Assembly: GCA_950295325.1 (NCBI GenBank)
Contig: OX485804.1
Span: 20,088,001 to 20,152,000 of the forward strand
Direction of reading: 5' to 3'
Length of the DNA: 64,000 bases
Source: Polytrichum commune
Lineage: Eukaryota > Streptophyta > Polytrichopsida > Polytrichales > Polytrichaceae
The notes beneath the pieces are model-generated. The model made no database searches, was not told the origin of the DNA, and saw nothing but the letters and a program-made list of their open reading frames with translations. Numbering within the stretch: the first letter of the stretch is position 1; each line of letters opens with the position of its first letter. Position numbers and translations under genes: made by a program. Shown here piece by piece: positions 12,180 to 22,886 of this stretch.

Positions 12180-12520
12180 AGCGATGTTGTAGGCACTTTC
12201 TTGATAATTTTTGGAGCTCATATGAACATTTTATTCAACACCAAAGATAAGATTCTCGTGCTCATTACCCCAAATATGTTGATCATCAAGTCTAGAATGG
12301 TTATCATTTTTTGAGCACATAAACCAATGTTGTTAAAACGAGTCCTTTTGGTATATGCTCTTCAAGCTACACCAAACCACATACCACTCAAATAGAGTAG
12401 AGGCACCCATAACCAATCACTTAAAAGACTATGTGCAAGATCTAGAGAAGTATAAGGTGGTCCAAATATTTCACGTGTAGGAAGATAGCAATCAAGAGGG
12501 CTGCAAAATTTTCAGTTTCT

Positions 12521-14665
12521 GGTAATTTTTCTTGATCAACATCTACATTTGGTTGGTGTGGGGTTTGGCAAGGATCAAACAACAACCAACGTACACATAC
12601 ATGTTTCAAAGAGATAGGACTACATCTTCGTATTTTATCAACTACTCCACATTGAACAATGAACACAATGAGGAGACTTGCTATGAAATATTCACTCAAG
12701 GAATCAACAAACATGTACTTCCAATAACCATAACTAAAATAGGGCAAGTCCGATTTTCAATCGAGATTTGTTGATGCTTCACCGTAGATTAACTAGTGCA
12801 ACACAATCTGATTGGTAGAAACATGAGGACATGAAAAATGAACCAAACAATGCCCGCATACCTTATGTAAATCTGGAAATCTCCAAAATAATCTGGAGGC
12901 TGCCCCAGCCCGTATCTGCCTCCCCTACAAGCTCATAGTTCATAGGGGGTACTTTAATGTCCGCCGCAAGAAATGGGGACACTGTGTTAAGTGCTGAGGA
13001 GAAAGCAGTTCCCTAGTTGATTGTGGGCTTCAGTCGGGAAGTGCAGACAGAGAAATTCTCCATGGGACAGGAAGTGGCCATTCTAAACTACATTTCTGGA
13101 GGTAGGGTACTGTTGGAGCTCAGTGAGGTTTTGGGCATGTGAGGAGAAGATGAGATTGGACGTTTTTTGGGAAAATCGAGGTATTGAAAGCCATCCAGAT
13201 TATACATGGCATGCCTTTAATAAGGAAATGGCCGGAGACAGAAGAAGCTGAGAAGAAAACGTTGGTTTCCCTGTTGGCCCTACCTTAACTTAGGTTTAGT
13301 GGGGGAGTGCTGTGCAGACAGAGACAGTGTCCATGGTACGCTAAGTTGCGATTATTAATTGATTTCATGAGGGTATGAGGATGCGGCAAGTGAGATAAAG
13401 ATGAGGTCGGACTTCTGGGGATTTGAGGTTCTTGGTTATCTCAAAGCCTTGTTCACAGGTCCCAAGTCCTAAGTCCCGAGTCACCTGAGTCTTGAGGTCG
13501 ATTTGTGCAACCTCCGTTATGGAGAGCATGGAAGTTGAGGCTTTTCACATCACACGGGTCCCAAGTCCCAAGTTTCAAGTATGACATGGATGCTTACATG
13601 GCAACATTTTTGGGACGTGAGGTTCAAGACTTGTGTTGAGAGTTGGGTTAGTAGAGATGGGGTGTATGTTTCAGTGTAAAGCTAAGAATGGACACCAAAA
13701 AAACACTTGGTTTAAAGAATTTAAGTTATGTGCTCAAAATTTGTAATCATTCTATGTCCAATACTCAATAGAAGTTGAGAAAGATTTTGAATTGAGAAAG
13801 AGAATCTTCATATTCGTAATGAATCATATATTCATGTCATTATAAGCATATGAGTCGGGGGCAATTATCATGCGTCTTTAGAAAGTTTGTAAAACAATCT
13901 ACCATGGTGGTAGATTTGCATGATGCTTTCACCAACACAAGATGGTTGCTTAGGACTCGTATGATGATAATGTATGATTAGCTACAAACATTATGAAGAA
14001 CGTGACCATGTACACCATTTGGATTTGCTAATCATTTTGCACTAATTACATATTTGCATATCCTACAAGAAGTGGGTGTAGAGCTAAAAGTGTCTAGTTA
14101 AGGCCCACTTACTTGACATTTGCGGACGCACAAAAATTCAACCTCGCAAATCCAAGTAGTATCTATAAGGTAACAAAGAACATAAAGCAACAAAACAAAC
14201 AAGGCCCATCTAAGGTAGAGAAGTCTTAAGTGGTTACTTTTTCCCAAAGAGCCCCCGTCTCCTACGATATGGAACACGCAATTAGTACAAGATGGTTAGC
14301 AAATCCAAATTGATGCTATAGATACTTTCTTGACAAATTTTGGAGCTCATATGAACATCTTATTCATTATCAAAGTGAAGATTCTCATGCTCATTAAACA
14401 ATCATACGGGTCCCCCCCAAATAAGTTGATCATCAAGTCTAGAATGGTTATCATTTTTGAGCACATAGTCCAATGTTTTTAAAACGTGTCCTTTTGGTAT
14501 ATGCTCTTGGAGCTACACCAAATTACATACCACTCAAATAGAGTAGAGGCCCCCATAACCAATCACTTAAGAGACTCTGTGCAAGATCAAGAGAAGTATA
14601 AGGTACGTTGGTCCAAATTTTTCATGTGTAGGAAAATAGCAATCAAGAGGATTGCAAAATTTTCA
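12521..14665 (+). repeat. Tandem duplication, compact copy 2
   Basis: Holds repeat B copy 4 (12586-12867), block E (12880-13180) and block A (13174-14665), with direct junctions where copy 1 has extra DNA. The boundary between copies is within a few bases (12515/12521). Substitution differences are scattered, so the duplication is old. No gene is carried. Confidence 0.8.
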
Positions 14666-14940
14666 ATAATTTTATTCCTTATATTGAAATTATTGTGAAT
14701 TCTTGAAGCCAAAAATTGGCCCAAACATATTACCAATGCCTAGAGTATACCATGATAACTGCTCATTCGTCCTCACTTTAGCACTCAAAATCATAATATA
14801 TGTTGTGGCGTTATTAATTCCGACCTGATTGAAATCCACTCCTAGCTTGATCGAAACTCTATCCCAACCTAATCAATATTCTGGTACACTATAGATTGTT
14901 GATTGAGAATAGGCCCCTCTACTATATAGGTATTCTAAAA
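14300..14940 (+). repeat. Dispersed repeat R, fullest copy
   Basis: Marked by ggagctcatatgaaca, gttgatcatcaagtctagaatgg (in two parts), gcacatagtccaatg, ccactcaaatagagtag, gaagtataagg and a right end aataggcccctctactata. Other copies: 12190-12515, 28845-29110 and 61065-61400; weaker traces near 22490 and 33190. All are in the same orientation. No coding capacity was seen. Confidence 0.7.
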
Positions 14941-15309
14941 AGAAAAGCAATCAAACACAGATTGTCTACCTTACCATGCATGAGTTTCTCATCTGCATCG
15001 TCACTCACTCGGAATTTTTGTTTTATTTTCTGGGCGATTGTAATTGTTTTTGGTTTAAATAGGAATGGCTCTGCAAATCATCTCCTTTTTGCCTAACCTA
15101 CAATTCTACACACCAAGTAATATTTCCCACCACCATGTCTCATCAGTGCCATGTCTTGCCTTGACACAACAATACCGGCACAGAATTGCAGAATGTAGGA
15201 AGGGAAGCTGTGGGAGTCTTCTTCTTCCTCTAGTGCCAAAGAGGAATTGAGGAATAATTCCAGAGTTGGATATTCTGTTGAGTGGAGACATGGAGGAGGA
15301 ATTAGAGCA

Positions 15310-15519
15310 ATGAAGGACGGTGGTCAAAATGGAGGTCAGAATTCCAGCTCTTCAATTTTTGGAGATGTGGTGCTCGATTGTGGTGATGGCGAGGAGGGGG
15401 AGGAGGAGGAAAAGGAGGTTGCATGGGGCATCGATATACAGGACGAAGATGTCCAAATGCTGGCCAATTTCAAAAGCTTTTTAGTGTCAGTTGGAACTGA
15501 ATATGAATCTTGTAGCTGA
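15310..15519 (+). other. Small acidic open frame, unrecognised
   Basis: A 69-codon ATG frame contains an acidic run (DGEEGEEEEKEVAW) and ends just before a tandem repeat. It might be an exon associated with the methyltransferase-like pseudogene downstream, since it is the only protein-like sequence between 14.9 and 16.4 kb. It could equally be a chance frame. No family was recognised. Confidence 0.2.
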
Positions 15520-15569
15520 AGTTTCTCCTTCAGAGCAGAATGTAAATGTGTCAGTCTGTGGTATTCAAT

Positions 15570-16335
15570 TCCATAGCTGCCAATTTTCTCATTTGGGTCA
15601 GCAATTGTGTTGAACATTTGCGACATGGCCGATTCAATCAGGGTTCAAGTGCTTCAAGAAATGCCAATGAGCTGCATTCTCCTTGTTCTTGTTGGCTGGG
15701 TCGGACCAATCTGTTAGATTTGAAGTCTTTTTTGCATAGGTCCTAATTTGCTCATTTTGGTCACCAAATTGTGTACAACATTGCGACATGGCGGCTTCAA
15801 TCAGGGTTGTATGTGCTCAAAGAAATACTGATGAGCTGCATCGTTGTTGGGTTTGTCCAATCTGTTGGAATTGGGGTAGTTTCCATAGCTGCTAACATAT
15901 TTTTTCTTCTCATTTGTGTTTTCTCATATTGGTCAGCAAATTGTTGAGAACTTTGCGACAGGGCGGCTTCCCATCAGGGTTTATAGAACTACGGATGAGC
16001 TGAATTCTTGTTCTTGTGGGGTTTTGTCCATAGCTGCTAATTTTCTCATTTTGGTCAGCAAATTGTGTTGAACATTGCGACGGGGGACTTTCATCAGGGT
16101 TTAAACACTGATGAGCTCCAATTTTTTTGTTCTCCTTCCGTTTGTCCAGCCTGCTATAGTTTTAGGTTTTCTCCATAGCTCCCAATTATCTCATTAGGTC
16201 AGAGAATTGTCCAGAACATTGCAACATGGTAGCTTCCATCATCGTTCAAGCGCTCACAGAAATACAAATGAGCTCCATTATTTCTTCTTCTTGGTCGGTT
16301 CATCCAACCTGCTAAACTGATTTGTAAGGTTTTCT
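15570..16335 (+). repeat. Tandem repeat, five ~120-170-bp units
   Basis: Successive units share catagctgctaattttctca, ttggtcagcaaattgtgttg, cattgcgacatgg, cttcaatcagggtt, gatgagct and gtttgtccaa. The ttgcgaca anchor falls at 15618, 15781, 15953, 16075 and 16219, spacings of 163, 172, 122 and 144 bases. A partial sixth unit fades out near 16370. Units are diverged and contain stops in all frames. Confidence 0.85.
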
Positions 16336-16419
16336 TTTTCCAACTTATAATTACGACTGGCTCATCAAATTCCATCAGATACAACTTTGTGCAGGTGTTG
16401 GAAGTGGGAAGAAAAGGCA

Positions 16420-16732
16420 GACTACCCGCTTGCAGGCACAAAAAATCTTCTTCTGGATAAGCCGGGGAACATTCAGAGCGTGTACCAGCCATAAAAAGCG
16501 ATCACAAACTCATACTACGATCTGTTTGCGTGTCTTCGTCCCCTCCTCCCCTCCTCCCAGATGGTCCGATTGGAATCCTAGGTCTCGGAGCGGGCACCGC
16601 TGCAAGAATCATTCACCATTTTTGGCCACAAATTGATTTGCACGGTAGGGAACTCGACCCTGCCGGTGTAATGGTTGCCAGGCAGTTCTTCAACCTTTCT
16701 GAGCATGAAGAAGGTGGGATATCTCTGTAGAG
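16420..16732 (+). pseudogene. Spermidine synthase-like / SAM-methyltransferase pseudogene
   Basis: Two adjoining frames together resemble the plant spermidine-synthase-like (SAM-dependent methyltransferase) family. The first reads LLLDKPGNIQSVYQP, then a stop, then NSYYDLFACL. The second reads DGPIGILGLGAGTAAR, then the LHG.ELDP region and a FFNLSEHEEGG segment. LGLGAGTAAR is the glycine-rich nucleotide-binding motif I, and ELDP lies where the acidic ribose-binding residue of motif II sits. Damage: taa at 16492-16494 where the family has a charged residue, and a duplicated CCCCTCCT at 16540-16555 that shifts the frame by 8. A stop at 16728-16730 ends the match. No confident flanking exons were found, so it is a fragment. 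Confidence 0.65.
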
Positions 16733-16734
16733 GA

Positions 16735-18260
16735 AAAGGGTATCCGCTTTTGGTGCCATAAATCGTGAATGCAATGAGGATGATGATGATGATGCCGCCA
16801 ATTCTGAGGAGAACGGTAGCTTGAATTCAGGTACAGTACAAACAAGTCACTTAATCTTTTGCAACATTTATGTTTCCCAGATGTAGCTATTGGAAATCGT
16901 TTCTCACCTCCTGAAGCTTGATCACGAAATTGCATGTACGGTTGTACTCTGTACGTCATGAAGTGCTCACATCTCAACATACAATTCCGCCAGTTTGATC
17001 ACTTCAAAATCATACGTTTGAGTTATCCTTCAACTCTGAATGGGACTTTTCTTTGTTTTGCAGTTGGTCCCCTCTTATTTTCTTTATGCTTGTTTTGCAT
17101 GCAGAATCAATGGTTTCTTGCCACTTGTGGTGCATGCTTGGAAGGTAGTGTTTGAACTTGATGAAGAGCAGCCTGTTTCAGTTGATTGAAGTCCTAGCCA
17201 AATATGGGTTTCACCGTCAATGAACCAATGTAGAATGTACTTCATTCAAATCTCCACACTACCTCCGGGCATGCACTGAAAACTTAGCAGACATGGAAGG
17301 TGTTGTAATGCAAATCAACCAACTTCCCACCAAAAAGTCATGTTGAGTTAGAGGATAACTCTGCTATGCTCGCAACTTCCACCAATCTATAGTAATTTCA
17401 CTACCACCATATGTGGTTTTCGTCACAGCCAAAATAGCTAGAATTTGTGTTGCGTACGACAAATGTATCTCATAGTTGCAATAGACATGTTGCAACTGGC
17501 AAGACCGACGAGGGACGACATACACCCTAAACCCTAAACCCTTTGGATGGATGAATCTAGATGTGGAGAGGAAGGCTCCTAAGTGAGGAGCCTCCTCCTT
17601 GGCTTGGCATTCTTACTGAGTCAAATATTGTGAGTGAGTGTATGGAGAGAGTTTGTATGAGGTGAAGATTGCATGTTTTTGCAATAAATCTTGAGTTCTT
17701 CTTCCCCTACTTACACTCTTGGATTCTCCAGTGTTGGAGTGAGAGATGGCTTGATTCATTGTGTGCATTTGAAGAGAGATTTAGAGCTCTTGCAAGGGTT
17801 TGATTCTCTTCCTTCTCACTTGGCAAGAATGCTTTATCTTTGATGTTTTTTTTTTCATTCTTGAGATGTGACGCACAAAAGAGGGTGTGAAGATAAGGAG
17901 TGACGAAGTTGTGAAGTTCCGGAGCGAGAACACCGCGAATTTGCGAAGCAACATGAAGAATGTTTGCTTGTGAATGTCACTTCAAGGTGAATTGTGGTGA
18001 TAAGGTGTTGCATTTTTCACGGAATTTCATGTTATTTTGCTCACATTCAAGCTTGAATTTATGACATTAAGTTTGGAAGCGGATTTGTGATTCTAAGTGC
18101 AAGAATTTGTAAATCAAACACAAATTTTTTTATCATATAAATAAAATAAAATAAAAAAACAAAAAAAGAAGAGGGAGCGGCCAACCTCCCCCTCTGCTGG
18201 CCTCTGCCCCTGTCTGGCAGACTGCAGGCAGCCGGCTGCCAGAAGCCAGGGGTGAGGATG
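16735..18260. other. Intergenic DNA with telomere-like motif
   Basis: No gene was recognised. At 17524-17541 there are three tandem CCCTAA-type units, i.e. a short interstitial telomere-like motif (telo box), with no longer array. The DNA from 17.5 to 18.0 kb is unusually G/T-rich on the plus strand, but neither a protein nor a repeat partner was seen. Confidence 0.45.
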
Positions 18261-18261
18261 G

Positions 18262-18345
18262 GGAGATTTTTGGGCATAAGAGGTTGAGACCTTAGTGTTT
18301 GCAAGTCCAACCGGTTACATATTAGTATTTTCTTCTAATTACCCA
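18262..18345 (+). repeat. Dispersed repeat J, truncated copy
   Basis: Contains gagatttttgggcataa, gaccttagtgttt, aagtccaaccggttacat and then departs from the family. Truncation coincides with the left side of the retrotransposon DNA that follows. Confidence 0.55.
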
Positions 18346-18359
18346 ATTCCGACACGGGG

Positions 18360-19430
18360 AGGTAGTGACAATAAATAATAATACTCGGCTTTTTAGAAGT
18401 TCGGTAATTGAAATGAGTACAATCTAAATTCCTTTAACAAGGGTTCATTGGAGGGTGTGCATACGAACCAAGCTCCAGTATCCGTCATAATTCCAACTCC
18501 AATAGCGTGAATTTAAGTTGTTGTAGTTAATAAGTGCGGAGTAGGATCATGGTCGAGATAGTGCGAGTGTAACAATCGGAACCGGAGTAATGATTAATAT
18601 GGACGGTTAGTGGGATGATTTGTTTGGTTAATTCCGTTAATGACAAGACCTCAGCCTAATAACTAGTCACACAAAGAATCTTCTTTGTGGTTAATTTCTT
18701 AGAAGATATTCTTGGTGGCGGTGGCCTCCCTTCGGACATTAAATTTGTTGAGAGATTGTGGCGCACGGGATTGCCGAGGGATTGCCACGGGGAGTGGTGT
18801 GGCATGTGGAATCACCGTTCGACCTATATTGAGGTCGAATTGTGTTTATGAACACAGGTTCCACATGTTTCCTTAAGCATTGAATTTTGGGTTGTAATGG
18901 AAGGATATGATATGTGCATTCCCTTTTTCCAAAGCAACAGGGGCTCTTCATTTTGACCACCAACCGCAGGGGGGTGCCGGTTGGTCGCGGTCGCTTTTTA
19001 TTTCCGCTTGAGTATTGTTTGGGGAAGAGGATCCAGTGTTGTTATTGCATTGTTCCTTGTATTTTGTTGTGGTACCTTCCCTTGTAACGGGCTGTAGTGC
19101 TGGAGTGTTCTAGCACTGCCTCATTTTGTGTAGTCTTAGATTGTGATAGGGTACTGTGGAGGTGAGGTCGGATTAATGACTGACGAGACATTTGTTTGTG
19201 CGCCAAGTGGGCGGTACTTGTATTCCCTTATGGTGAAGCTGGATTGATGACCAGCAGACCATAAGTTTGGTGGTTTTGCAGGTGCATGTTGTCTTTCATC
19301 GTTTGACCCTTTACCTTGATACCACATTAATTTAGGTTGTTGGCTCCAGTGACCGAACCCATTGCGGGTTTATGATTACAATTCGGAGCCAACATTATTG
19401 TTTTTCGTCTCCGGCATCATCGGAAGATCG
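18360..19430 (+). mobile_element. Ty3/gypsy LTR/leader-like DNA
   Basis: Non-coding DNA directly upstream of a gypsy-type gag relic, in the position of a 5' LTR and leader. It contains promoter-like tgacaataaataataatac and a long G/T-rich stretch. A second copy of the LTR is not in the window, so the exact LTR limits and primer-binding site cannot be set; the assignment rests on the gag that follows. Confidence 0.4.
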
Positions 19431-19439
19431 ATCTTCGGA

Positions 19440-20210
19440 CCTCTTGGACGTTGAACCAGTGGTAGCATCCGACGAGGTTTTTTAGCCTACTTCGGCGTGG
19501 GGGGCTGTCATTCGGTCTCACGTCCTTTAGGTGGGATCCTTTGACGAGATAGAGGAGGAGACTCGAGGCGGCATAAGAAACCGACTTTAATTTCCAATCG
19601 AGCGGGAACCATTTTCCTGTAAGATTGGAAAATTCGGTTCAAAACATGGATGAGGGAGAAACGTCAACGCAATACCAATTTTAGTGACCGGTATGCGTTC
19701 GAGCTAATGTCCTAACATTTGGAGCACGAGGCTCTCCAAACTTATGAGCAGTGGACGGAGGCTCATTAGATGGAGCTGTGTCAAGTGGAGCGGTACTGGG
19801 AGACTCGGGTTGAGTTGGTATCCGCATTGAAGGAAGGCGCCGCTTCCAGTTTCATGGCTGTCCCTAATGTTAAGTTGGAGGTGCCGGAGGAAGTATATGT
19901 GGTGGATGAGGAGGGAGCTTCTCATGGTGAACCCAAGGATAAGGATTCTGCTCCCGCTGCAGCAAGTACGTCGAGCCCCATTCTTCTACTCTCCCGTTAT
20001 GCCCAGGCTCCCCAGGCGGCTTTAGCCCCTTTGGGGGCTCCGCCAGTTTTTGAGCCGTTGCGGGCATTTGAGCTGCATCTACAGGAGGAGTACGGAGGCT
20101 TCCGTCGGGACCAGATGCAACGGATACAAGATTTTAGACGGGAGAAGGACGATACACCTCGTATCGAGACAATAACATTGGTTTCTACCGCCTATCATTT
20201 CCCATATTAA
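19440..20210 (+). pseudogene. Ty3/gypsy gag relic
   Basis: An open frame from 19770 (146 codons) continues a frame with stops upstream (EHEALQTYEQWTEAH is legible before the ATG). It ends in RRDQMQRIQDFRREKDDTPR, a pattern typical of the gag N-terminal half in bryophyte and fern gypsy elements. Just after DDTPR (about 20165) similarity stops abruptly and the rest of gag, protease and pol are missing. Upstream stops and the 3' break make it non-functional. The acidic and Ala/Pro-rich middle is normal for this gag type. Confidence 0.55.
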
Positions 20211-20599
20211 ATACTACCGACCTTGCTTCCAAGTTTAACGTCCTTAATGTGGTTAACTACATGCGCTTCATCAAAACATGGCCAAGTACTTGACAATCAT
20301 GAACTCAACATACACCCACTCACAAAAAGGCAATCCTACAACATCCTCATTATTGAATTCAAAATTGGTAACCACACCTAAAACCTTCACAACATTTGGT
20401 CACCCTTGACATTGTTCAATCCATAGGTAAATACGTTCTTCATATTCTTATCTGAACTTCCTATTTTTAGTCCTAACCACACCTCTAATAGTGGATATTC
20501 TTCGCTAATATCTTCTCCTTTATCCTGATTTGATCCTTTTTTTGGATACTAACCCTTATCCTTGCTTATTGACTTCTACTTTCCTAGTTAATTCCAAAA

Positions 20600-20950
20600 A
20601 GGTGACTCCTATCTACCATTAAAATAGAGCACTCATGGGCTCTTGAGATTTGCTCTCTAAATTGTGGCTAAATTATTATGCTCTTGTCTTTGTTTGTTTG
20701 ATGAAATCCTCAAGTCACATGCTATGTAAGGAAAAAAAATTCAATGACTTTCTCATTGGAAAGAGAAAGTGGATTTTACATGTAATGAAGGCTTGTATAA
20801 TTCATGATTTATATTTTTCATATGTAGTGAAGGCATTTATCACATCAAATTGCAAAGCTTATTATAAATTTATGATCCCCTTTTCTAGCATGCCATTAGT
20901 AAGTATAATTTGCTTTTCCTCTATAAACTTCTTGTATATAGGAGGTTGAA
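20600..20950 (+). pseudogene. Possible LINE endonuclease (APE) relic
   Basis: One frame reads LEICSLNCG before a stop. A second frame then reads MLCKEKKFNDFL, which resembles the APE-type LINE start LNCGG ... xxCLQETK. Later residues (IIHDLYFSYVVKAF) are consistent with that domain but weak. At least one frameshift and one stop are present and no RT follows. It could be coincidental similarity in AT-rich DNA. Confidence 0.35.
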
Positions 20951-21059
20951 TTTCATAATGACCCACGCACGTCATCTAAGTTTCCAATGAAGAATTCACC
21001 CCCTATGTACAAACATCACAAAATTAGAATCACACCAATCTAAATAACATGTAAGTAAT

Positions 21060-21850
21060 ACAAACCAAAGGCCACAAGCCTCAATGGCCAAAGCCACTAG
21101 CTCCCTATTAATGCACTTGGAGCACCAATTAGTAAAGGAAATCTTGTTCACATCATGTCACTCCACTTCATAACTAGTCAATTGCATCCACATGCAAGAT
21201 TTCATTTGTAGGGGGCCATGATGATCATCCAACACATTTCTCAATTCTTTTGCACATAACTCCACGGGCACTTTTCATTAAAGCGTTTGAGGTACATGCC
21301 ATGCCACTTGCTAAACTTTGGCATTGTGAAGAGTGTGTTTCTATGTGATGCGTCCATATTCCAAACGAAGTTGCCACACATATAGCTCCAATTGGTGAAC
21401 GCACCTTGTGCATGGTTGAACACCATATCATTACGTGCAACCCAATTTTTCCATTAGCATACACCTCGTAGTAGGTGCCAAATTTTGCTAAATGTACAAA
21501 GGCATGGAGGCAACTCATCTCCGAAAATACATTTAGGTGGCAAGTCAAACGTGGTTATGGACCATGTGTGTGGATTTTGCTGACCAATTTGCATAGCAAG
21601 TTTATCATGAAGGTCCACACACTATGCTTGCTCACATCGTCAAAACCTATGGAGTTCATCCTCTGACTATGTGCATACCAATGTTGGACAATTACATAGG
21701 TGAATGCATGGAATCAAAGAACCTACCCCATGGGTATGAAAATTGTAACACCAATCAAATATTGATACTTGATAGGGTATGTCAAGGTGAGAGGCTCTTT
21801 GTATACCCAAATAATTATTTGGGTCAACACCATTCTAAACCATATTGATA
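21060..21850 (-). pseudogene. Decayed coding relic, family not recognised
   Basis: Three segments on the minus strand read like protein rather than random DNA but need frame changes to join. One (near 21.6 kb) includes MNSIGFDDVSKHSVWTF. One, at 21.24-21.43 kb, is rich in Trp (FTNWSYMCGNFVWNMDASH, then TMPKFSKWHGMYLKR). One, near 21.07-21.24 kb, contains ISFTNWCSKCINRELVALA. The recurrence of FTNW and the Trp/Met-rich composition suggest a degraded transposon or captured gene. I cannot name the family. Confidence 0.35.
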
Positions 21851-22886
21851 CCAAGGTGATTTTGCCAGGAAAGTGAAATACTATCAAGTTGATCTTTCCA
21901 CTTCTCTTCAGCTGGTTTACTCAAAACCAGTGAATTGTTAAGAAATTATCACTCACGTTTGGAAGTATATTACAGGATGTATGTTTTTTCACTTCCCTCC
22001 CAACCCTACTGAGCCAGATTGAATTTAAGGGATTGTATCTTGCAATAGAAGTACAATGGACTATCAACTACCCTTGAGAATGAACTCCCAGCCTTCAATA
22101 TTGAACCGTTGTCCAGTGACTGCCTAGTTTAGCTTGGGGTTCAGAAAAAAGGGTACTTTGAATGAGTGTTTTTCAGATAATCTCTTGGATCCTCGGTCTT
22201 CAGTCAGACTCTTGGTAATCATACACAAGTTAACCAACAAGGTCGAAAATGACAGGTACTCCCAACTACACCTACAATTTTGACCATTGCATCGAATCCG
22301 GAATTGTCCCATCCAGTTAGCAATTGTGAATCACACAAAGTTGAGATGCAGAAGTTAAGATTTTAAGAGTAAAAGGAGGTCAAAATAAAGCTTTCTTTCG
22401 CTTTAAATGACCATGTAGCCCCCCCCCCCCCAATTGTGTTATTCATTAAACCTAGAATGGTGTCCAATATTTCGTGCACATATGGTTGTAATACATGTCT
22501 TTTTGATGTCCATTCTTGATGACAAGCCTCACAATGCACCACTCAAATGTAGGTGTCCAAATAGGAAGAGTGGCAACAGAAGGGCCACGTACCTCATATG
22601 GTAGCAGAATCCAGCAAGTGTCAGCTGTCAATGAAAGACCCTTCTTTATGAGTACCCAAAATATAAAGCGTGTCATTTGAACACTTGATGACAACATTTG
22701 ATGACCTACATAACACTAGCAACGAGAAAATGTACACCTGGTCAGAGCTGGTTACCAGCATCTACTGACAACTCTTATGTCCCTTCCAATCAGCTAAACA
22801 GGTACTTAGGAAAGTAACTCAAACTCAAAACTCTTCTCTATACATGTCCCTATGATTGTGCTAAAGTTCAGGGGGAAAACCATCAT
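21851..22886. other. MICU downstream region
   Basis: Likely contains the 3' untranslated region of the minus-strand MICU gene next to its stop at 22,887. A poly-C/poly-G run lies at 22419-22431. A faint copy of repeat R (gcacatatggttgtaatac, accactcaaatgtaggtgtcc) occurs at 22480-22560. No further gene is visible. Confidence 0.45.

Larger units (their letters stand above)
7532..12515 (+). repeat. Tandem duplication, expanded copy 1
   Basis: This 5.0-kb block and 12521-14665 begin with the same words (ggtaatttttcttgatca) and end with the same word (gcaaaattttca). In order they share repeat B (7590-7865 / 12586-12867), block E (8857-9165 / 12880-13180) and block A (10524-12515 / 13174-14665). 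Copy 1 carries about 1.0 kb between B and E, 1.35 kb between E and A, and 0.54 kb inside A that copy 2 lacks. Copy 2 therefore approximates the unexpanded unit of about 2.15 kb. Confidence 0.8.

Noticed and set aside
16490..16560. A short intron restoring the methyltransferase-like frame
   Set aside because: The only gt...cctcccag pair would give an intron of about 29 bases, too short for plant splicing, and it would not remove the upstream stop codon.
17524..17541. Telomere repeat array
   Set aside because: Only about three CCCTAAA units are present. Interstitial telo boxes of this size are common and do not mark a chromosome end.
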